In this document: positions 24,313-33,340 of the stretch, in pieces
How the letters are laid out: each line of letters opens with the position of its first letter
How positions within the stretch are numbered: position 1 is the stretch's first letter
Origin: Epilithonimonas vandammei
GTDB taxonomy: Bacteria > Bacteroidota > Bacteroidia > Flavobacteriales > Weeksellaceae
Reading direction: 5' to 3'
Assembly (NCBI RefSeq): GCF_003860525.1
Contig: NZ_CP034161.1
Span: 496,001 to 560,000, forward strand
DNA length: 64,000 bases
Made by a program: the position numbers and the translations under genes
Notes under the pieces: model-generated
What the model saw: only the letters and a program-made list of their open reading frames with translations
Databases searched by the model: none
Told to the model about the DNA's origin: nothing

Positions 24313-25698
24313 ATGGGAAAAATTAATATTGAAGATAATGCCCGAAAGTTCATTAAACAAGATGACATTCACGAAGCGGCACACGATAAAAATCTCTGGA
24401 ATACAATTGTAAAGCGTGGAAAAGTAGCGTCCGAAATCCCGGAATGGGAAGAACTGAGAAATCTGGCTTCGCAAATTAAAGAGCATACACTCACGCATCT
24501 GGATCATTATATTGACGAATTTGCGACAAAAGCTGAACAAAACGGTATCATAGTTCACTTTGCCAAAGATGCCGACGAACATAATGCTATTGTATATGAT
24601 ATTCTTAATTCACACGATGTTAAAAGGATTATCAAAAGCAAATCGATGTTGCAGGAGGAATGTGGAATGACACCTTTCCTTGAAGAAAGGGGCATTGACG
24701 TTTTGGAAACCGATCTAGGCGAAAGAATTCAACAGCTTTCCGATGAAAGACCCAGTCATATTGTGATGCCCGCAATACAGAAAACAACCGATGATATTGC
24801 CAAATTGTTTGCAAAAACAATAGGAACTGATCCTAATGATAACGACGAAAATTCCCTCACGGAAGCGATGCGGAATAATGCCAGACCTAAATTTCTAATA
24901 GCCGATGCCGGGATGACTGGTGCCAATTTTGCCGTTGCTGAGACCGGAAGCTTCGTGGTTTGTACGAACGAGGGTAATGCAGACCTTACCGCAAGCATCC
25001 CGCCGCTGCATATTGCCAGTATCGGGATTGAGAAAATTCTGCCGAAAAAAGAAGATTTGGGCGTGTTCATCAGATTATTGTCGAGAAGTGCGCTGGGAAC
25101 ACCTGCTACGCAATACACTTCGCATTTTTCTGGTCCTAGAAAGGGGTCTGAAATGCATATTGTTTTGACAGATAACGGACGGAGCAAAAGACTTTCTATG
25201 GACAAGTTCTGGGAGTCTTTAAAATGCATTAGATGTGGCGCTTGTATGAATGTTTGTCCTGTATACCGCAGAAGTGGTGGCCTATCGTATGGTGCCACGT
25301 ACTCCGGACCCATTGGGATTATTCTGGATCCAACATTCGATATGGATATGTATTCGGAGTTGCCTTTCCATTCTTCGCTTTGTGGGTCTTGTACCGAGGT
25401 TTGTCCGGTTCACATCAATATTTCTGATCAGATCTTGGAATGGCGAAAAGTGATGATGGAAAACAAAAAAACACCATTCGGAAGACGATTGGCATTCGCC
25501 GCAGCAGACCGTTTGCTGGGCAGCCCGAAAGCCTTTGAAAAAATGGAAAAAACAGCCTTTAATATGCTTAATATTTTGCCAAAATCTATATTGGAAAACA
25601 GCAAGTTAGATCCTTGGGTCGAAGACCGGGAACTGCCGGATGTCAAGAAAGAAACTTTTAGAGATTGGTATAAGAAAAACAGATCAAAAAATGACTAG
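24313..25698 (+). CDS. lutB: L-lactate utilization iron-sulfur protein LutB
   Basis: A 461-residue subunit of the lactate oxidation complex. The N-terminal two thirds form the LUD domain (G-M-T-G-A-N-F-A-V-A-E-T-G near the middle), followed by two 4Fe-4S ferredoxin motifs: C-I-R-C-G-A-C-M-N-V-C-P and C-G-S-C-T-E-V-C-P. The C-terminal LutB region ends R-D-W-Y-K-K-N. Translation is probably coupled to lutC, whose ATG lies eight bases inside the lutB end. Confidence 0.93.
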   Translation: MGKINIEDNARKFIKQDDIHEAAHDKNLWNTIVKRGKVASEIPEWEELRNLASQIKEHTLTHLDHYIDEFATKAEQNGIIVHFAKDADEHNAIVYDILNSHDVKRIIKSKSMLQEECGMTPFLEERGIDVLETDLGERIQQLSDERPSHIVMPAIQKTTDDIAKLFAKTIGTDPNDNDENSLTEAMRNNARPKFLIADAGMTGANFAVAETGSFVVCTNEGNADLTASIPPLHIASIGIEKILPKKEDLGVFIRLLSRSALGTPATQYTSHFSGPRKGSEMHIVLTDNGRSKRLSMDKFWESLKCIRCGACMNVCPVYRRSGGLSYGATYSGPIGIILDPTFDMDMYSELPFHSSLCGSCTEVCPVHINISDQILEWRKVMMENKKTPFGRRLAFAAADRLLGSPKAFEKMEKTAFNMLNILPKSILENSKLDPWVEDRELPDVKKETFRDWYKKNRSKND

Positions 25699-26278
25699 AG
25701 AAGAGTTATTAAATAGCGTGAAGCAGAACCTGGTTAACAGAGAAAAAGTAGATTATCCTCTCGTGCCGGATTTTAAAAAAGCGAATGTTAACCTGAAAGA
25801 AGTGTTCGAAAAGAACGCCAAATTGGCGGCAGTCGATTTCTATGATGTAGGATCTGTGGAAGAAGCTCAGGAGATTATGCGGAATAAGCTTCCCGATGCC
25901 AAGGTGGTATGTTCTGCAACACAGGAATGGCTGGGAAATAAAGATATTAATGTCCAAAAACCGGCAGATCTTAATGATGTCGATTTGGGCGTTTTCCGTG
26001 CCGAATTTGGTGTGGCAGAAATGGGAATGGTTCGGGTTACCGAAAAATCGCTCGTTACCGATTCTATTGGTTTTTTATCCCAACATTTGGCGGTGTTGCT
26101 GGATCCGGATGATATCACCGAAAATATGCATACTGCTTACAAGATAACCGATTTACCTGGCGCCCATTATGGATGCTTTATGATGGGTCCATCGGCGACG
26201 GCAGATATTGGCGCTGTCTTAGTTCACGGTGCTCAAGGTGCAAGAACTTTGACGCTTTTCTTTCTAAAAAAGCCTTAG
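25691..26278 (+). CDS. lutC: L-lactate utilization protein LutC
   Basis: A 195-residue LUD-domain protein (Y-P-L-V-P-D near the start; A-E-F-G-V-A-E-M-G-M-V and L-P-G-A-H-Y-G later; G-P-S-A-T-A-D-I-G near the end). Together with LutA and LutB it should allow growth on L-lactate. The start is the ATG inside the lutB tail; an open extension further upstream in this frame only repeats lutB coding sequence. Confidence 0.92.
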   Translation: MTREELLNSVKQNLVNREKVDYPLVPDFKKANVNLKEVFEKNAKLAAVDFYDVGSVEEAQEIMRNKLPDAKVVCSATQEWLGNKDINVQKPADLNDVDLGVFRAEFGVAEMGMVRVTEKSLVTDSIGFLSQHLAVLLDPDDITENMHTAYKITDLPGAHYGCFMMGPSATADIGAVLVHGAQGARTLTLFFLKKP

Positions 26279-26287
26279 CGTAAGGAT

Positions 26288-26860
26288 ATGATTATCAATA
26301 AAAAAGAATATAAAAATGTTTTGCTCGTTTTTGCCTTAGAGTCAGAAGCGGGCAAGGCTTTTGACGATTACAATACATTGTTTGTAGGCATCGGCAAAGT
26401 CAGTGCAAGCTATCATTTGACGAAAGCTATTCTAGCGCATAAACCTGATTTGATTATCAACTTGGGAACAGCAGGGAGTACCAAATTTGACCGGGGAAGT
26501 GTGGTTAACTGCAGCCAGTTTATCCAAAGAGATATGGATGTTCGGGCTTTGGGTTTTCAGAAGTTTGAAACGCCTTTTTCCGATGATCCTGTGGTATTGG
26601 ATTATGGTGTATCAATAGAACATTTACCAAAAGGCGTTTGTGGTTCGGGCGATCAGTTCGAAGTAGAGCACCGCAACCCGGAATATAATGTTATTGATAT
26701 GGAAGCGTTTGCGCTAGCAAAGATTTCGGCTTCAGAATCGATTGATTTTCTCTGTCTGAAATATATTTCTGACGGAGCAGACGGAAATGCAGCTGATGAT
26801 TGGACACAAGAGCTGAAAAAAGCGTCGATTGCGTTGAGAAGAGAACTAGATAATCTATAA
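26288..26860 (+). CDS. Nucleoside phosphorylase-family nucleosidase (MTA/SAH nucleosidase-like)
   Basis: A 190-residue protein with the phosphorylase-superfamily fold: G-I-G-K-V-S-A at about 38-44, N-L-G-T-A-G-S (nucleobase region), V-I-D-M-E-A-F-A-L-A (the ribose-binding Met-Glu pair) and S-D-G-A-D with the catalytic Asp. It is shorter than the usual 230 residues. Candidate activity: hydrolysis of methylthioadenosine or S-adenosylhomocysteine. A futalosine hydrolase role is less likely, as menD in this window points to the classical menaquinone route. It is the last gene of the lut operon. Confidence 0.7.
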   Translation: MIINKKEYKNVLLVFALESEAGKAFDDYNTLFVGIGKVSASYHLTKAILAHKPDLIINLGTAGSTKFDRGSVVNCSQFIQRDMDVRALGFQKFETPFSDDPVVLDYGVSIEHLPKGVCGSGDQFEVEHRNPEYNVIDMEAFALAKISASESIDFLCLKYISDGADGNAADDWTQELKKASIALRRELDNL

Positions 26861-26863
26861 TAG

Positions 26864-26889
26864 AAAACCAGCCGAATTTGGCTGGTTTT
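26864..26889. terminator. Bidirectional terminator between nucleosidase and membrane protein genes
   Basis: AAAACCAGCC and GGCTGGTTTT form a perfect stem around a short loop, flanked by A- and T-rich tails, between two convergent genes. Confidence 0.8.
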
Positions 26890-27556
26890 ATTTGTTTCTA
26901 CATAAGTCAACTACAGCAAATGTAAGAGAATCAAATTTTTGTTCCTTTTTATAATCAAAATCATCATTTTCTTTTTGATTGACAAAAAAATCAGTGTATT
27001 TAACAGCATCTATATCATAATCTGATGATACTCCAATTTTTATTTCTTTATCACTCATAGTTCCTGCGCCAAGAATTGAAACATTTGGAAATCTAAGATT
27101 TTGTTTATCAATGTTTGCCTGAGGAATTTCGGTTTTAATTCCTTTGCTGTCAACAAAATAATATTTATGATTAATATTGCCATTGAATTTTTCAGAGAGA
27201 ATTAAAATTCCATTTTTAGGAAACTCAAAAATTTCTTTTCCGTCTTCTGTTCTTAATTTTTGTCCACATTTTTCTTCGTAAACAATTCTTAATTTCCCAT
27301 TATAATTTTTAGGAATAAGAAATATTTTTGGACTTGTATAATTATAAGCCATCAAGAATAGAAAAGTTGCAGGAATGTATAGAATTAACGGAATTAGTAT
27401 AGTTGCTATTTTTATTTTAATTCTTGTATCAGAAATCAAAATAAAAATACAACCAATTATAAAAACAATACCTCCAAAAATAATTAGATATAAATTTATG
27501 ACACAAGCAATAAAACTTATGATAATTAAAATTAATCCTATCTTGAATTTTGTCAA
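26888..27556 (-). CDS. Membrane protein with extracytoplasmic domain, unknown function
   Basis: A 222-residue protein. The first 75 residues form three hydrophobic helices; the rest is a soluble, strand-rich domain starting with L-I-P-K-N-Y-N-G-K-L-R-I-V-Y and probably outside the membrane. It resembles small flavobacterial proteins with a DUF6843-like domain, recalled rather than searched. Low GC. Its end is convergent with the nucleosidase gene. Confidence 0.6.
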   Translation of the reverse strand: MTKFKIGLILIIISFIACVINLYLIIFGGIVFIIGCIFILISDTRIKIKIATILIPLILYIPATFLFLMAYNYTSPKIFLIPKNYNGKLRIVYEEKCGQKLRTEDGKEIFEFPKNGILILSEKFNGNINHKYYFVDSKGIKTEIPQANIDKQNLRFPNVSILGAGTMSDKEIKIGVSSDYDIDAVKYTDFFVNQKENDDFDYKKEQKFDSLTFAVVDLCRNK

Positions 27557-27574
27557 GGCAAATATTTGTTTAAA

Positions 27575-28615
27575 TTATCCATTAAAAACCTGATTTTCCT
27601 GCTCTTGAACACGAATAAAAGTCGTTCTTTTGGAAAGCTCTTTCAACTTCGCTGCACCAACATAAGTACAAGTTGAACGAACACCGCCCAAAATATCCTT
27701 TACCGTTTCCGCAACAGGACCTTTATAGGGAACTTTCACGGTTTTTCCTTCGGAAGCACGATATTCTGCTACACCTCCGGAATGTTTATCCATCGCAGTT
27801 TGGGAGCTCATTCCATAAAATAGTCGGAATGTTTTTCCATTTTCTGTGATCAGTTCGCCACCGCTTTCGTCGTGTCCGGCAAACATTCCGCCCAACATTA
27901 CGAAATCTGAGCCGCCACCAAAAGCTTTCGCAACATCTCCGGGAACTTTGCAACCACCATCACCGATGATTTGACCGCCTAAACCGTGCGCTGCATCTGC
28001 ACATTCGATAATTGCAGAAAGTTGCGGGTAGCCAACACCAGTTTTCACACGAGTGGTACAAACCGAACCAGGACCAATTCCCACTTTGATGATATCAGCT
28101 CCGGCTAAAATCAATTCTTCTACCATTTCGCCGGTTACAACATTGCCAGCCATAATGATTTTATCAGGAAAATTCTGACGTGCTTTTTTCACAAACTCTA
28201 CAAAATGCTCTGAGTAACCATTCGCAACATCAATGCAGAGAAATTGGATTTTCGGATTAGCATCCAAGATTGTTTTGATTTTCTCTTCGTCGGCTTTTCC
28301 GGTTCCTGTACTCAGGGCGATGTATTGATAGAGGTCATCGTTTTTATCTTTCAGAAAATCAGACCATTCCTGAACAGAATAATGCTTATGAATGGCAGTA
28401 ATAATTTTGTCTTTGTAAAGTGCTTCCGCCATTTCGAAAGTTCCGACCGTGTCCATATTGGCAGCAATCAGCGGAACGCCGTTCCATTTTTTCTGAGTAT
28501 GAAGAAAAGTGAATTTTCTCTCTATTGTCACTTCGCTTCGGGATTTCAGTGTAGAACGTTTCGGACGAAACATCACATCTTTGAACCCTAACTTGATTTC
28601 GTTTTCTATTCTCAT
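27575..28615 (-). CDS. guaC: GMP reductase
   Basis: Converts GMP to IMP with NADPH. The 346-residue protein matches the GuaC length and motifs: [14 protein letters not shown], the catalytic loop G-I-G-P-G-S-V-C186-T-T-R, G-D-G-G-C, and A-G-H-D-E-S-G-G-E. The absence of CBS domains separates it from IMP dehydrogenase. Single gene; the gap to the 222-residue membrane protein gene downstream is only 18 bases, so co-transcription with it is possible. Confidence 0.95.
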   Translation of the reverse strand: MRIENEIKLGFKDVMFRPKRSTLKSRSEVTIERKFTFLHTQKKWNGVPLIAANMDTVGTFEMAEALYKDKIITAIHKHYSVQEWSDFLKDKNDDLYQYIALSTGTGKADEEKIKTILDANPKIQFLCIDVANGYSEHFVEFVKKARQNFPDKIIMAGNVVTGEMVEELILAGADIIKVGIGPGSVCTTRVKTGVGYPQLSAIIECADAAHGLGGQIIGDGGCKVPGDVAKAFGGGSDFVMLGGMFAGHDESGGELITENGKTFRLFYGMSSQTAMDKHSGGVAEYRASEGKTVKVPYKGPVAETVKDILGGVRSTCTYVGAAKLKELSKRTTFIRVQEQENQVFNG

Positions 28616-28692
28616 ACATCAAATTTAACATGATATTTTCGAATGTTCTTAATCACAAAGATCTTTTGAAAGTTAAAATTTTCCAAAAAAAC

Positions 28693-28722
28693 TTGCAGGA
28701 TTAAATTTTAATTCTACATTTG
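28693..28722 (+). promoter_or_regulatory. blaI-like gene promoter (TTG-N19-TAnnTTTG)
   Basis: TTG at 28693-28695, a 19-base spacer and TACATTTG at 28715-28722. This is an exact fit to the Bacteroidetes promoter consensus, with the BlaI-type operator lying over the -7 box. Confidence 0.75.
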
Positions 28723-28748
28723 TAGAATTAATTTTACACTTGTAGAAT
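28711..28748 (+). promoter_or_regulatory. Two BlaI/MecI-type operators
   Basis: ATTCTACATTTGTAGAAT (28711-28728) is an almost perfect dyad of the TACA/TGTA type bound by BlaI and MecI. A second copy, ATTTTACACTTGTAGAAT (28731-28748), follows 20 bases on and runs into the ATG of the regulator gene. The first covers the -7 box, so repression of its own synthesis is expected. Confidence 0.75.
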
Positions 28749-29118
28749 GAAAGAACCAAAACTAACCGATACGGAGATTGTGCTGATGGAGATTCTTTGG
28801 AAAAAAGAGCGAGTGTTTATGAAAGATATTCTGGAAGAATATGCTGATCCTAAACCTGCAGCAACGACAATTGCTACGCTTTTAAAAAGAATGCAGAACA
28901 AAGATTTAGTGGGCTACAAAACTTTCGGAAACTCAAGAGAATATTTTCCAAAAATTAGAAAAGAAGACTATTTTCAGGAAGAAATGTCTTCTATGATTGA
29001 TCGTTTTTTTAATAATTCCGTGAGCCAGTTTGCATCATTTTTCACTTCGAATGCAAAACTCTCACAGAAACAATTAAAAGAACTTAGAGATATTATAAAT
29101 AAAGAGATCAAGGATTAA
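28747..29118 (+). CDS. BlaI/MecI/CopY family transcriptional repressor
   Basis: A 123-residue winged-helix repressor: L-T-D-T-E-I-V-L-M-E-I-L-W at the start, recognition region P-A-A-T-T-I-A-T-L-L-K-R-M-Q-N-K-D-L, and a C-terminal dimerization helix with Q-L-K-E-L-R-D-I-I. Partner of the M56 membrane peptidase encoded one base downstream. In the paradigm, a signal activates the peptidase, which leads to repressor cleavage. Its own operators lie on its promoter. No beta-lactamase gene is visible nearby. Confidence 0.92.
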   Translation: MKEPKLTDTEIVLMEILWKKERVFMKDILEEYADPKPAATTIATLLKRMQNKDLVGYKTFGNSREYFPKIRKEDYFQEEMSSMIDRFFNNSVSQFASFFTSNAKLSQKQLKELRDIINKEIKD

Positions 29119-29119
29119 G

Positions 29120-30469
29120 ATGGCAATCATTATTTTTAAAATTATCCTATGCTCATCGATACTGGTTGGCATTTATTATCTTTTTTTACAGAAGGAAAAG
29201 ATGTTCCGCTTCAATAGATTTTACCTTTTGTTTGCTTTGGTTTTTTCCTATGTGATTCCGTTTTTAAAAATCAATTTACCAGCAGTTTCGCAAAAGGAAA
29301 ATCAATTGGTATTTGATGAAATGCAGACTCAACAGTTAATTCAGAATACTAATCAAACATCACAATTTGATTGGTTAAATTTAATTCTTTCAACCTTTGT
29401 TTTGGTTTCTATTTTTATGATTATCAAATCAATCGTTTCAATTAAGAAAATTACTAATTTGAAGGGGACTGATATAATTTATCAAAAACAAAAGGTAAAA
29501 TTGATTGACAAGCAACTACCGCCGTTCAGTTTTTGGAATAAAATATATCTTAATAAAAGTTATTTTCAAAATGGGCAAATCGACAACCGGATTTTCCTCC
29601 ACGAGAAAACACATATTGTTCAAAGACATTCTCTGGATATTTTGTTTTTAGAGATTTTGAAAATTATTTCCTGGTTTAATCCAGCGTTATATTTTTATAA
29701 AAAAGCAATAAAAGATAATCATGAATTTTTGGCAGATGAAAACATCATCCAAAGAAATATTAATGTTAAAGACTACCAGAGATTAATACTTTCAGAAATT
29801 ATTCAAACCCAAAATCTAAAACTGATCCACCAATTCAATTACAATAACACCAAAAAACGATTTATTATGATGACCACTAAAAAGTCCGGTTTCGAAAATG
29901 TTAAAAAAACCTTTGCCATCTCTGCCATTGCCAGCTTGAGTATTTTGTTTGTTCAAAAAGTGTATGCTTCCGAAAACAATCCAGAAAAAATCATAAACAA
30001 GCAGGTAAAAACATTGAATGAAGGCATAAAATCCGATACTATTCCTCAGAAAAAGCAACTTCAGGCATCAACAAAAATAAAGGCCGCAAAAAAAGGTAGA
30101 AACTTAACCGTTGTTAAAGAATTAAAGGAGAATGAGCTTCCGATTCCTCCACCGCCGCCACCAGCAAGAGAAATGACGCCGGCTGTTTTTCCGGAAGGTC
30201 TTACAGCTTTGAGAACCAGTTTTGCAAATAATTTTGACGCTTCCAAATTAAATGGTAAAGGAATGCTGAGAAGTAATCTCTACATAACAATTGATGAAAA
30301 CGGGATTACCAAAGACATCAGAGCAGAAGGCAGTAGTCAGGATTTCAACAGCGAAGCAATCAAAACAATGAAAGCAATAACTCAAGGAAAAATATGGAAA
30401 CCCGCTACAGAAGAAGGTAAACCTGCATCTACTGTTTTCCAGCTACCAATAACTATGACTTTTCAATAG
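29120..30469 (+). CDS. M56 family (BlaR1-like) membrane peptidase with TonB-type C-terminus
   Basis: A 449-residue membrane protein. About three N-terminal membrane helices (5-22, 33-50, 88-105) are followed by the zinc-peptidase loop H161-E-K-T-H165 and a downstream H-E-F-L-A-D-E with the third ligand. A further helix lies near 265-285 and a proline run (P-I-P-P-P-P-P-P) near 345. The C-terminus is a TonB-like domain (S-E-A-I-K-T-M-K-A-I, I-W-K-P-A-T), common in Bacteroidetes BlaR1 relatives, in place of a penicillin sensor. It forms an operon with the repressor. Its signal is unknown; cell-envelope stress is plausible. Confidence 0.85.
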   Translation: MAIIIFKIILCSSILVGIYYLFLQKEKMFRFNRFYLLFALVFSYVIPFLKINLPAVSQKENQLVFDEMQTQQLIQNTNQTSQFDWLNLILSTFVLVSIFMIIKSIVSIKKITNLKGTDIIYQKQKVKLIDKQLPPFSFWNKIYLNKSYFQNGQIDNRIFLHEKTHIVQRHSLDILFLEILKIISWFNPALYFYKKAIKDNHEFLADENIIQRNINVKDYQRLILSEIIQTQNLKLIHQFNYNNTKKRFIMMTTKKSGFENVKKTFAISAIASLSILFVQKVYASENNPEKIINKQVKTLNEGIKSDTIPQKKQLQASTKIKAAKKGRNLTVVKELKENELPIPPPPPPAREMTPAVFPEGLTALRTSFANNFDASKLNGKGMLRSNLYITIDENGITKDIRAEGSSQDFNSEAIKTMKAITQGKIWKPATEEGKPASTVFQLPITMTFQ

Positions 30470-30491
30470 CTAATAAAGTTAAGTTATCTTT

Positions 30492-30529
30492 AAAAACCGT
30501 GTGAAAGTTTGATCTTTGACACGGTTTTT
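30492..30529 (+). terminator. Terminator after the BlaR1-like gene
   Basis: AAAAACCGTGT and ACACGGTTTTT form an 11-bp stem around a 16-base loop, with a T-rich end, before uvrB. Confidence 0.75.
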
Positions 30530-30569
30530 GGTTTACAAGAAACCATATTTTATTTCGTAAATTTGTCAT

Positions 30570-32561
30570 ATGCAATTCAAACTTCATTCAGAATATCAGC
30601 CGACGGGAGATCAGCCGCAAGCCATTGAAAAACTGGTAGATGGAATCCTGGTCGGTGAAAAATATCAAACGCTACTCGGTGTTACAGGTTCCGGGAAAAC
30701 GTTTACTGTAGCCAATGTTGTCCAGCAGGTGCAGAAACCGACTTTGGTTCTTGCGCATAATAAAACTTTGGCGGCACAGCTTTTTATGGAGTTTAAAGAA
30801 TTTTTTCCGGACAATGCGGTGGAATATTTTGTCAGCTATTACGATTATTATCAGCCCGAAGCTTTCATTGCTTCTACCAATACATATATTGAGAAAGATC
30901 TGAGCATCAATGAAGAAGTCGAAAAATTGAGATTATCTGCAACGGCAAGTTTACTTTCCGGAAGGCGTGATGTTCTCATTGTGGCTTCAGTTTCTTGTAT
31001 TTATGGTATCGGTAATCCAACTGAATTTCATAAATCATTGATTACATTAGATAAAAATGAAAAAATATCCAGAACAAGGTTGCTTCATTCGCTGGTTAGT
31101 GCGTTATATTCCCGGGCGTTAAATGAATTTCAGCGTGGGACTTTCCGGGTAAAAGGGGATGTGATTGATATTTATCCGGCTTATGCAGATACGGCGATCA
31201 GAATTCAGTTTTTTGGTGATGAAATAGAAAAAATCCAGAGTTTTGATCCTGTTTCCGGTAACGTTTTATCAGACTTCGATTCTATTAATATTTACCCAGC
31301 CAATCTTTTCGTGACAACTCCTGAGACCATGCAGAGTGCGATTCGCCAGATCCAAGATGATTTGGTTAAGCAGGTTGATTTTTTCCAGGAAATTGAAAAA
31401 CCTTTAGAAGCTAAACGTTTGGAAGAGCGTACCGAACTCGACTTAGAAATGATTCGAGAATTGGGCTACTGCTCCGGAATTGAGAATTATTCCCGTTATA
31501 TGGACGGACGTTTGCCCGGATCAAGGCCTTTCTGTCTACTCGATTATTTTCCGAAAGATTATCTGATGGTGATAGACGAAAGTCACGTTACCATTCCTCA
31601 GGTTCACGCGATGTATGGAGGTGACCGAAGTAGAAAAGAAGTTTTGGTAGAACACGGATTCCGTTTGCCTGCTGCGATGGATAATCGACCTTTGAAATTT
31701 AATGAGTTTGAGGATATGCAGAATCAGGTGATTTATGTTTCGGCAACACCTGCAGACTATGAATTGGAAAAATCCGGAGGGACTTATATTGAGCAAATTA
31801 TTCGTCCAACAGGACTTCTGGATCCAGTTATCGAAGTTCGTCCAACAATGAATCAGATTGATGATTTAATTGAAGAAATCCACAAAAGAGTAGAGCTAGA
31901 TGAAAGAGTTCTTGTGACGACTTTAACCAAAAAAATGGCGGAAGAACTGACGAAGTATTTTACAAAAGTTGGAATCCGAACAAGATATATTCATTCTGAT
32001 GTGGAGACTTTGGAAAGGATTCAGATTATGCAGGATTTGCGTCTAGGATTATTCGATGTTTTGGTTGGTGTCAATCTTTTGAGAGAAGGATTGGATTTAC
32101 CAGAAGTTTCCTTAGTTGCGATTCTGGATGCTGATAAAGAAGGAATGTTACGTTCTAGAAGGTCGATGATTCAAACGGTGGGTAGAGCTGCGAGAAACCT
32201 GAATGGACGAGCCATAATGTATGCTGATAAGATGACGAAATCTATGCAGGCAACGATAGATGAAACCAATTATCGTCGTGAAAAGCAGATGAAATATAAT
32301 GCTGATAATGGTAAAGTTCCTCAAGCATTGAATAAAAAAATCAGTGAAAATCTAGTTGGTAGAAGCAAAGATTTCCCGGATGAAAAATATACGCACAAAG
32401 AAATTTTAAGAGAAGTTGCTGAAACTAAAGCCAGCTATGGAAGTGAGGATATCGAGAAAATAGTGGCTCAAAAGCAGAAAGAAATGGAAGCAGCAGCGAA
32501 AAACCTTGACTTTATAAAAGCGGCGAAACTGAGAGATGAGATTGCAGCTCTGAAAGCTTAA
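30570..32561 (+). CDS. uvrB: Excinuclease ABC subunit B
   Basis: Damage-verifying helicase of nucleotide excision repair. The 663-residue protein has the P-loop G-V-T-G-S-G-K-T (37-44), the beta-hairpin region Y-Y-D-Y-Y-Q-P-E-A, V-I-D-E-S-H (Walker B), helicase motifs G-V-N-L-L-R-E-G-L-D and Q-T-V-G-R-A-A-R-N, and the C-terminal UVR domain (about 625-660) for UvrC/UvrA contact. A TAAATTTG -7-like box ends only four bases before the ATG, so the transcript may have almost no leader. Its stop codon overlaps the stop of the next, convergent gene. Confidence 0.97.
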   Translation: MQFKLHSEYQPTGDQPQAIEKLVDGILVGEKYQTLLGVTGSGKTFTVANVVQQVQKPTLVLAHNKTLAAQLFMEFKEFFPDNAVEYFVSYYDYYQPEAFIASTNTYIEKDLSINEEVEKLRLSATASLLSGRRDVLIVASVSCIYGIGNPTEFHKSLITLDKNEKISRTRLLHSLVSALYSRALNEFQRGTFRVKGDVIDIYPAYADTAIRIQFFGDEIEKIQSFDPVSGNVLSDFDSINIYPANLFVTTPETMQSAIRQIQDDLVKQVDFFQEIEKPLEAKRLEERTELDLEMIRELGYCSGIENYSRYMDGRLPGSRPFCLLDYFPKDYLMVIDESHVTIPQVHAMYGGDRSRKEVLVEHGFRLPAAMDNRPLKFNEFEDMQNQVIYVSATPADYELEKSGGTYIEQIIRPTGLLDPVIEVRPTMNQIDDLIEEIHKRVELDERVLVTTLTKKMAEELTKYFTKVGIRTRYIHSDVETLERIQIMQDLRLGLFDVLVGVNLLREGLDLPEVSLVAILDADKEGMLRSRRSMIQTVGRAARNLNGRAIMYADKMTKSMQATIDETNYRREKQMKYNADNGKVPQALNKKISENLVGRSKDFPDEKYTHKEILREVAETKASYGSEDIEKIVAQKQKEMEAAAKNLDFIKAAKLRDEIAALKA

Positions 32562-33322
32562 TGCTTGGGAAGAAAATATTTATAAAACTTCAGTATTTTC
32601 TTTACCTTACGTTTAAATGCTTTTTTATTAGTAAAATCGACGATCTTATTTAGACAAAACTCAGGAGAATTCCCCGATAATCTGGCGTATTCTGCACTAA
32701 TTATTTTGATGGTTTCAAGATCGTTGGTCAACCTCTCAAAGTTGATTAATCTTTTGTCAATATCGATACTTTCATAAAAATTCATTCTATTCAGATCGAC
32801 TAAAAAAAACTGAAAATTTTCACCTGTTTTCTTGATCAAAAAATTTCCGGAGGCGTTATCAATAAAAATAATTCCATTTTCGTGCAACTGGAAAATGAGA
32901 TTGGTATAGGCTTTAATAATTTTCTCTCTGTCTGTAAAATCATCATTATGAAGAACATCACTTAAAGTAAAAACATCTTCAAGTTGTTCACTCACATAAT
33001 AGCTGGATGTTACACCAATCCAATCGTGATTTTCTATAAAAGCTACAGGTTTTGGTGTGAAAAAACCCTTATCCAAAAGCATTTGTGCATACTCATAAGA
33101 ACGTCTCGATTTTGATTTTCGATAATATTTGTAAACGTGACGATTGATGATGTTGTGCTGTTTGAAAGATTTGAAATTGAACTTTAAATCATTAACAATG
33201 AAAAATTTAACAACATTTCTATTTCCGTGACCAACGACAGTTCCTTCATTTTTAAAATTCTTTAAAATGTTTAGAATGTCGTTTTTGTATTGAGAATAAG
33301 CCTCGGAAAGTACAAAGTTCAT
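32558..33322 (-). CDS. Kdo/lipopolysaccharide kinase-like protein
   Basis: A 254-residue protein of the small-kinase fold used by KdkA, WaaP and InaA. The catalytic loop is L-H-E-N-G-I-I-F-I-D-N-A-S-G-N-F (Asp and Asn kept), and V-D-L-N-R-M stands at the metal-binding Asp position; an N-terminal G-H-G-N-R-N-V-V-K matches the nucleotide loop and lysine. It probably phosphorylates a lipid A-core sugar. It ends the six-gene leftward operon and follows a GT9 glycosyltransferase, which supports a core-oligosaccharide role. Confidence 0.78.
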   Translation of the reverse strand: MNFVLSEAYSQYKNDILNILKNFKNEGTVVGHGNRNVVKFFIVNDLKFNFKSFKQHNIINRHVYKYYRKSKSRRSYEYAQMLLDKGFFTPKPVAFIENHDWIGVTSSYYVSEQLEDVFTLSDVLHNDDFTDREKIIKAYTNLIFQLHENGIIFIDNASGNFLIKKTGENFQFFLVDLNRMNFYESIDIDKRLINFERLTNDLETIKIISAEYARLSGNSPEFCLNKIVDFTNKKAFKRKVKKILKFYKYFLPKH

Positions 33323-33340
33323 AGCAGTTTGGTTATAATA

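Noticed and set aside
26288-26860. Futalosine hydrolase (MqnB) call for the nucleosidase
   Set aside because: menD in the same window indicates the classical menaquinone route, and the protein lacks features that single out MqnB.
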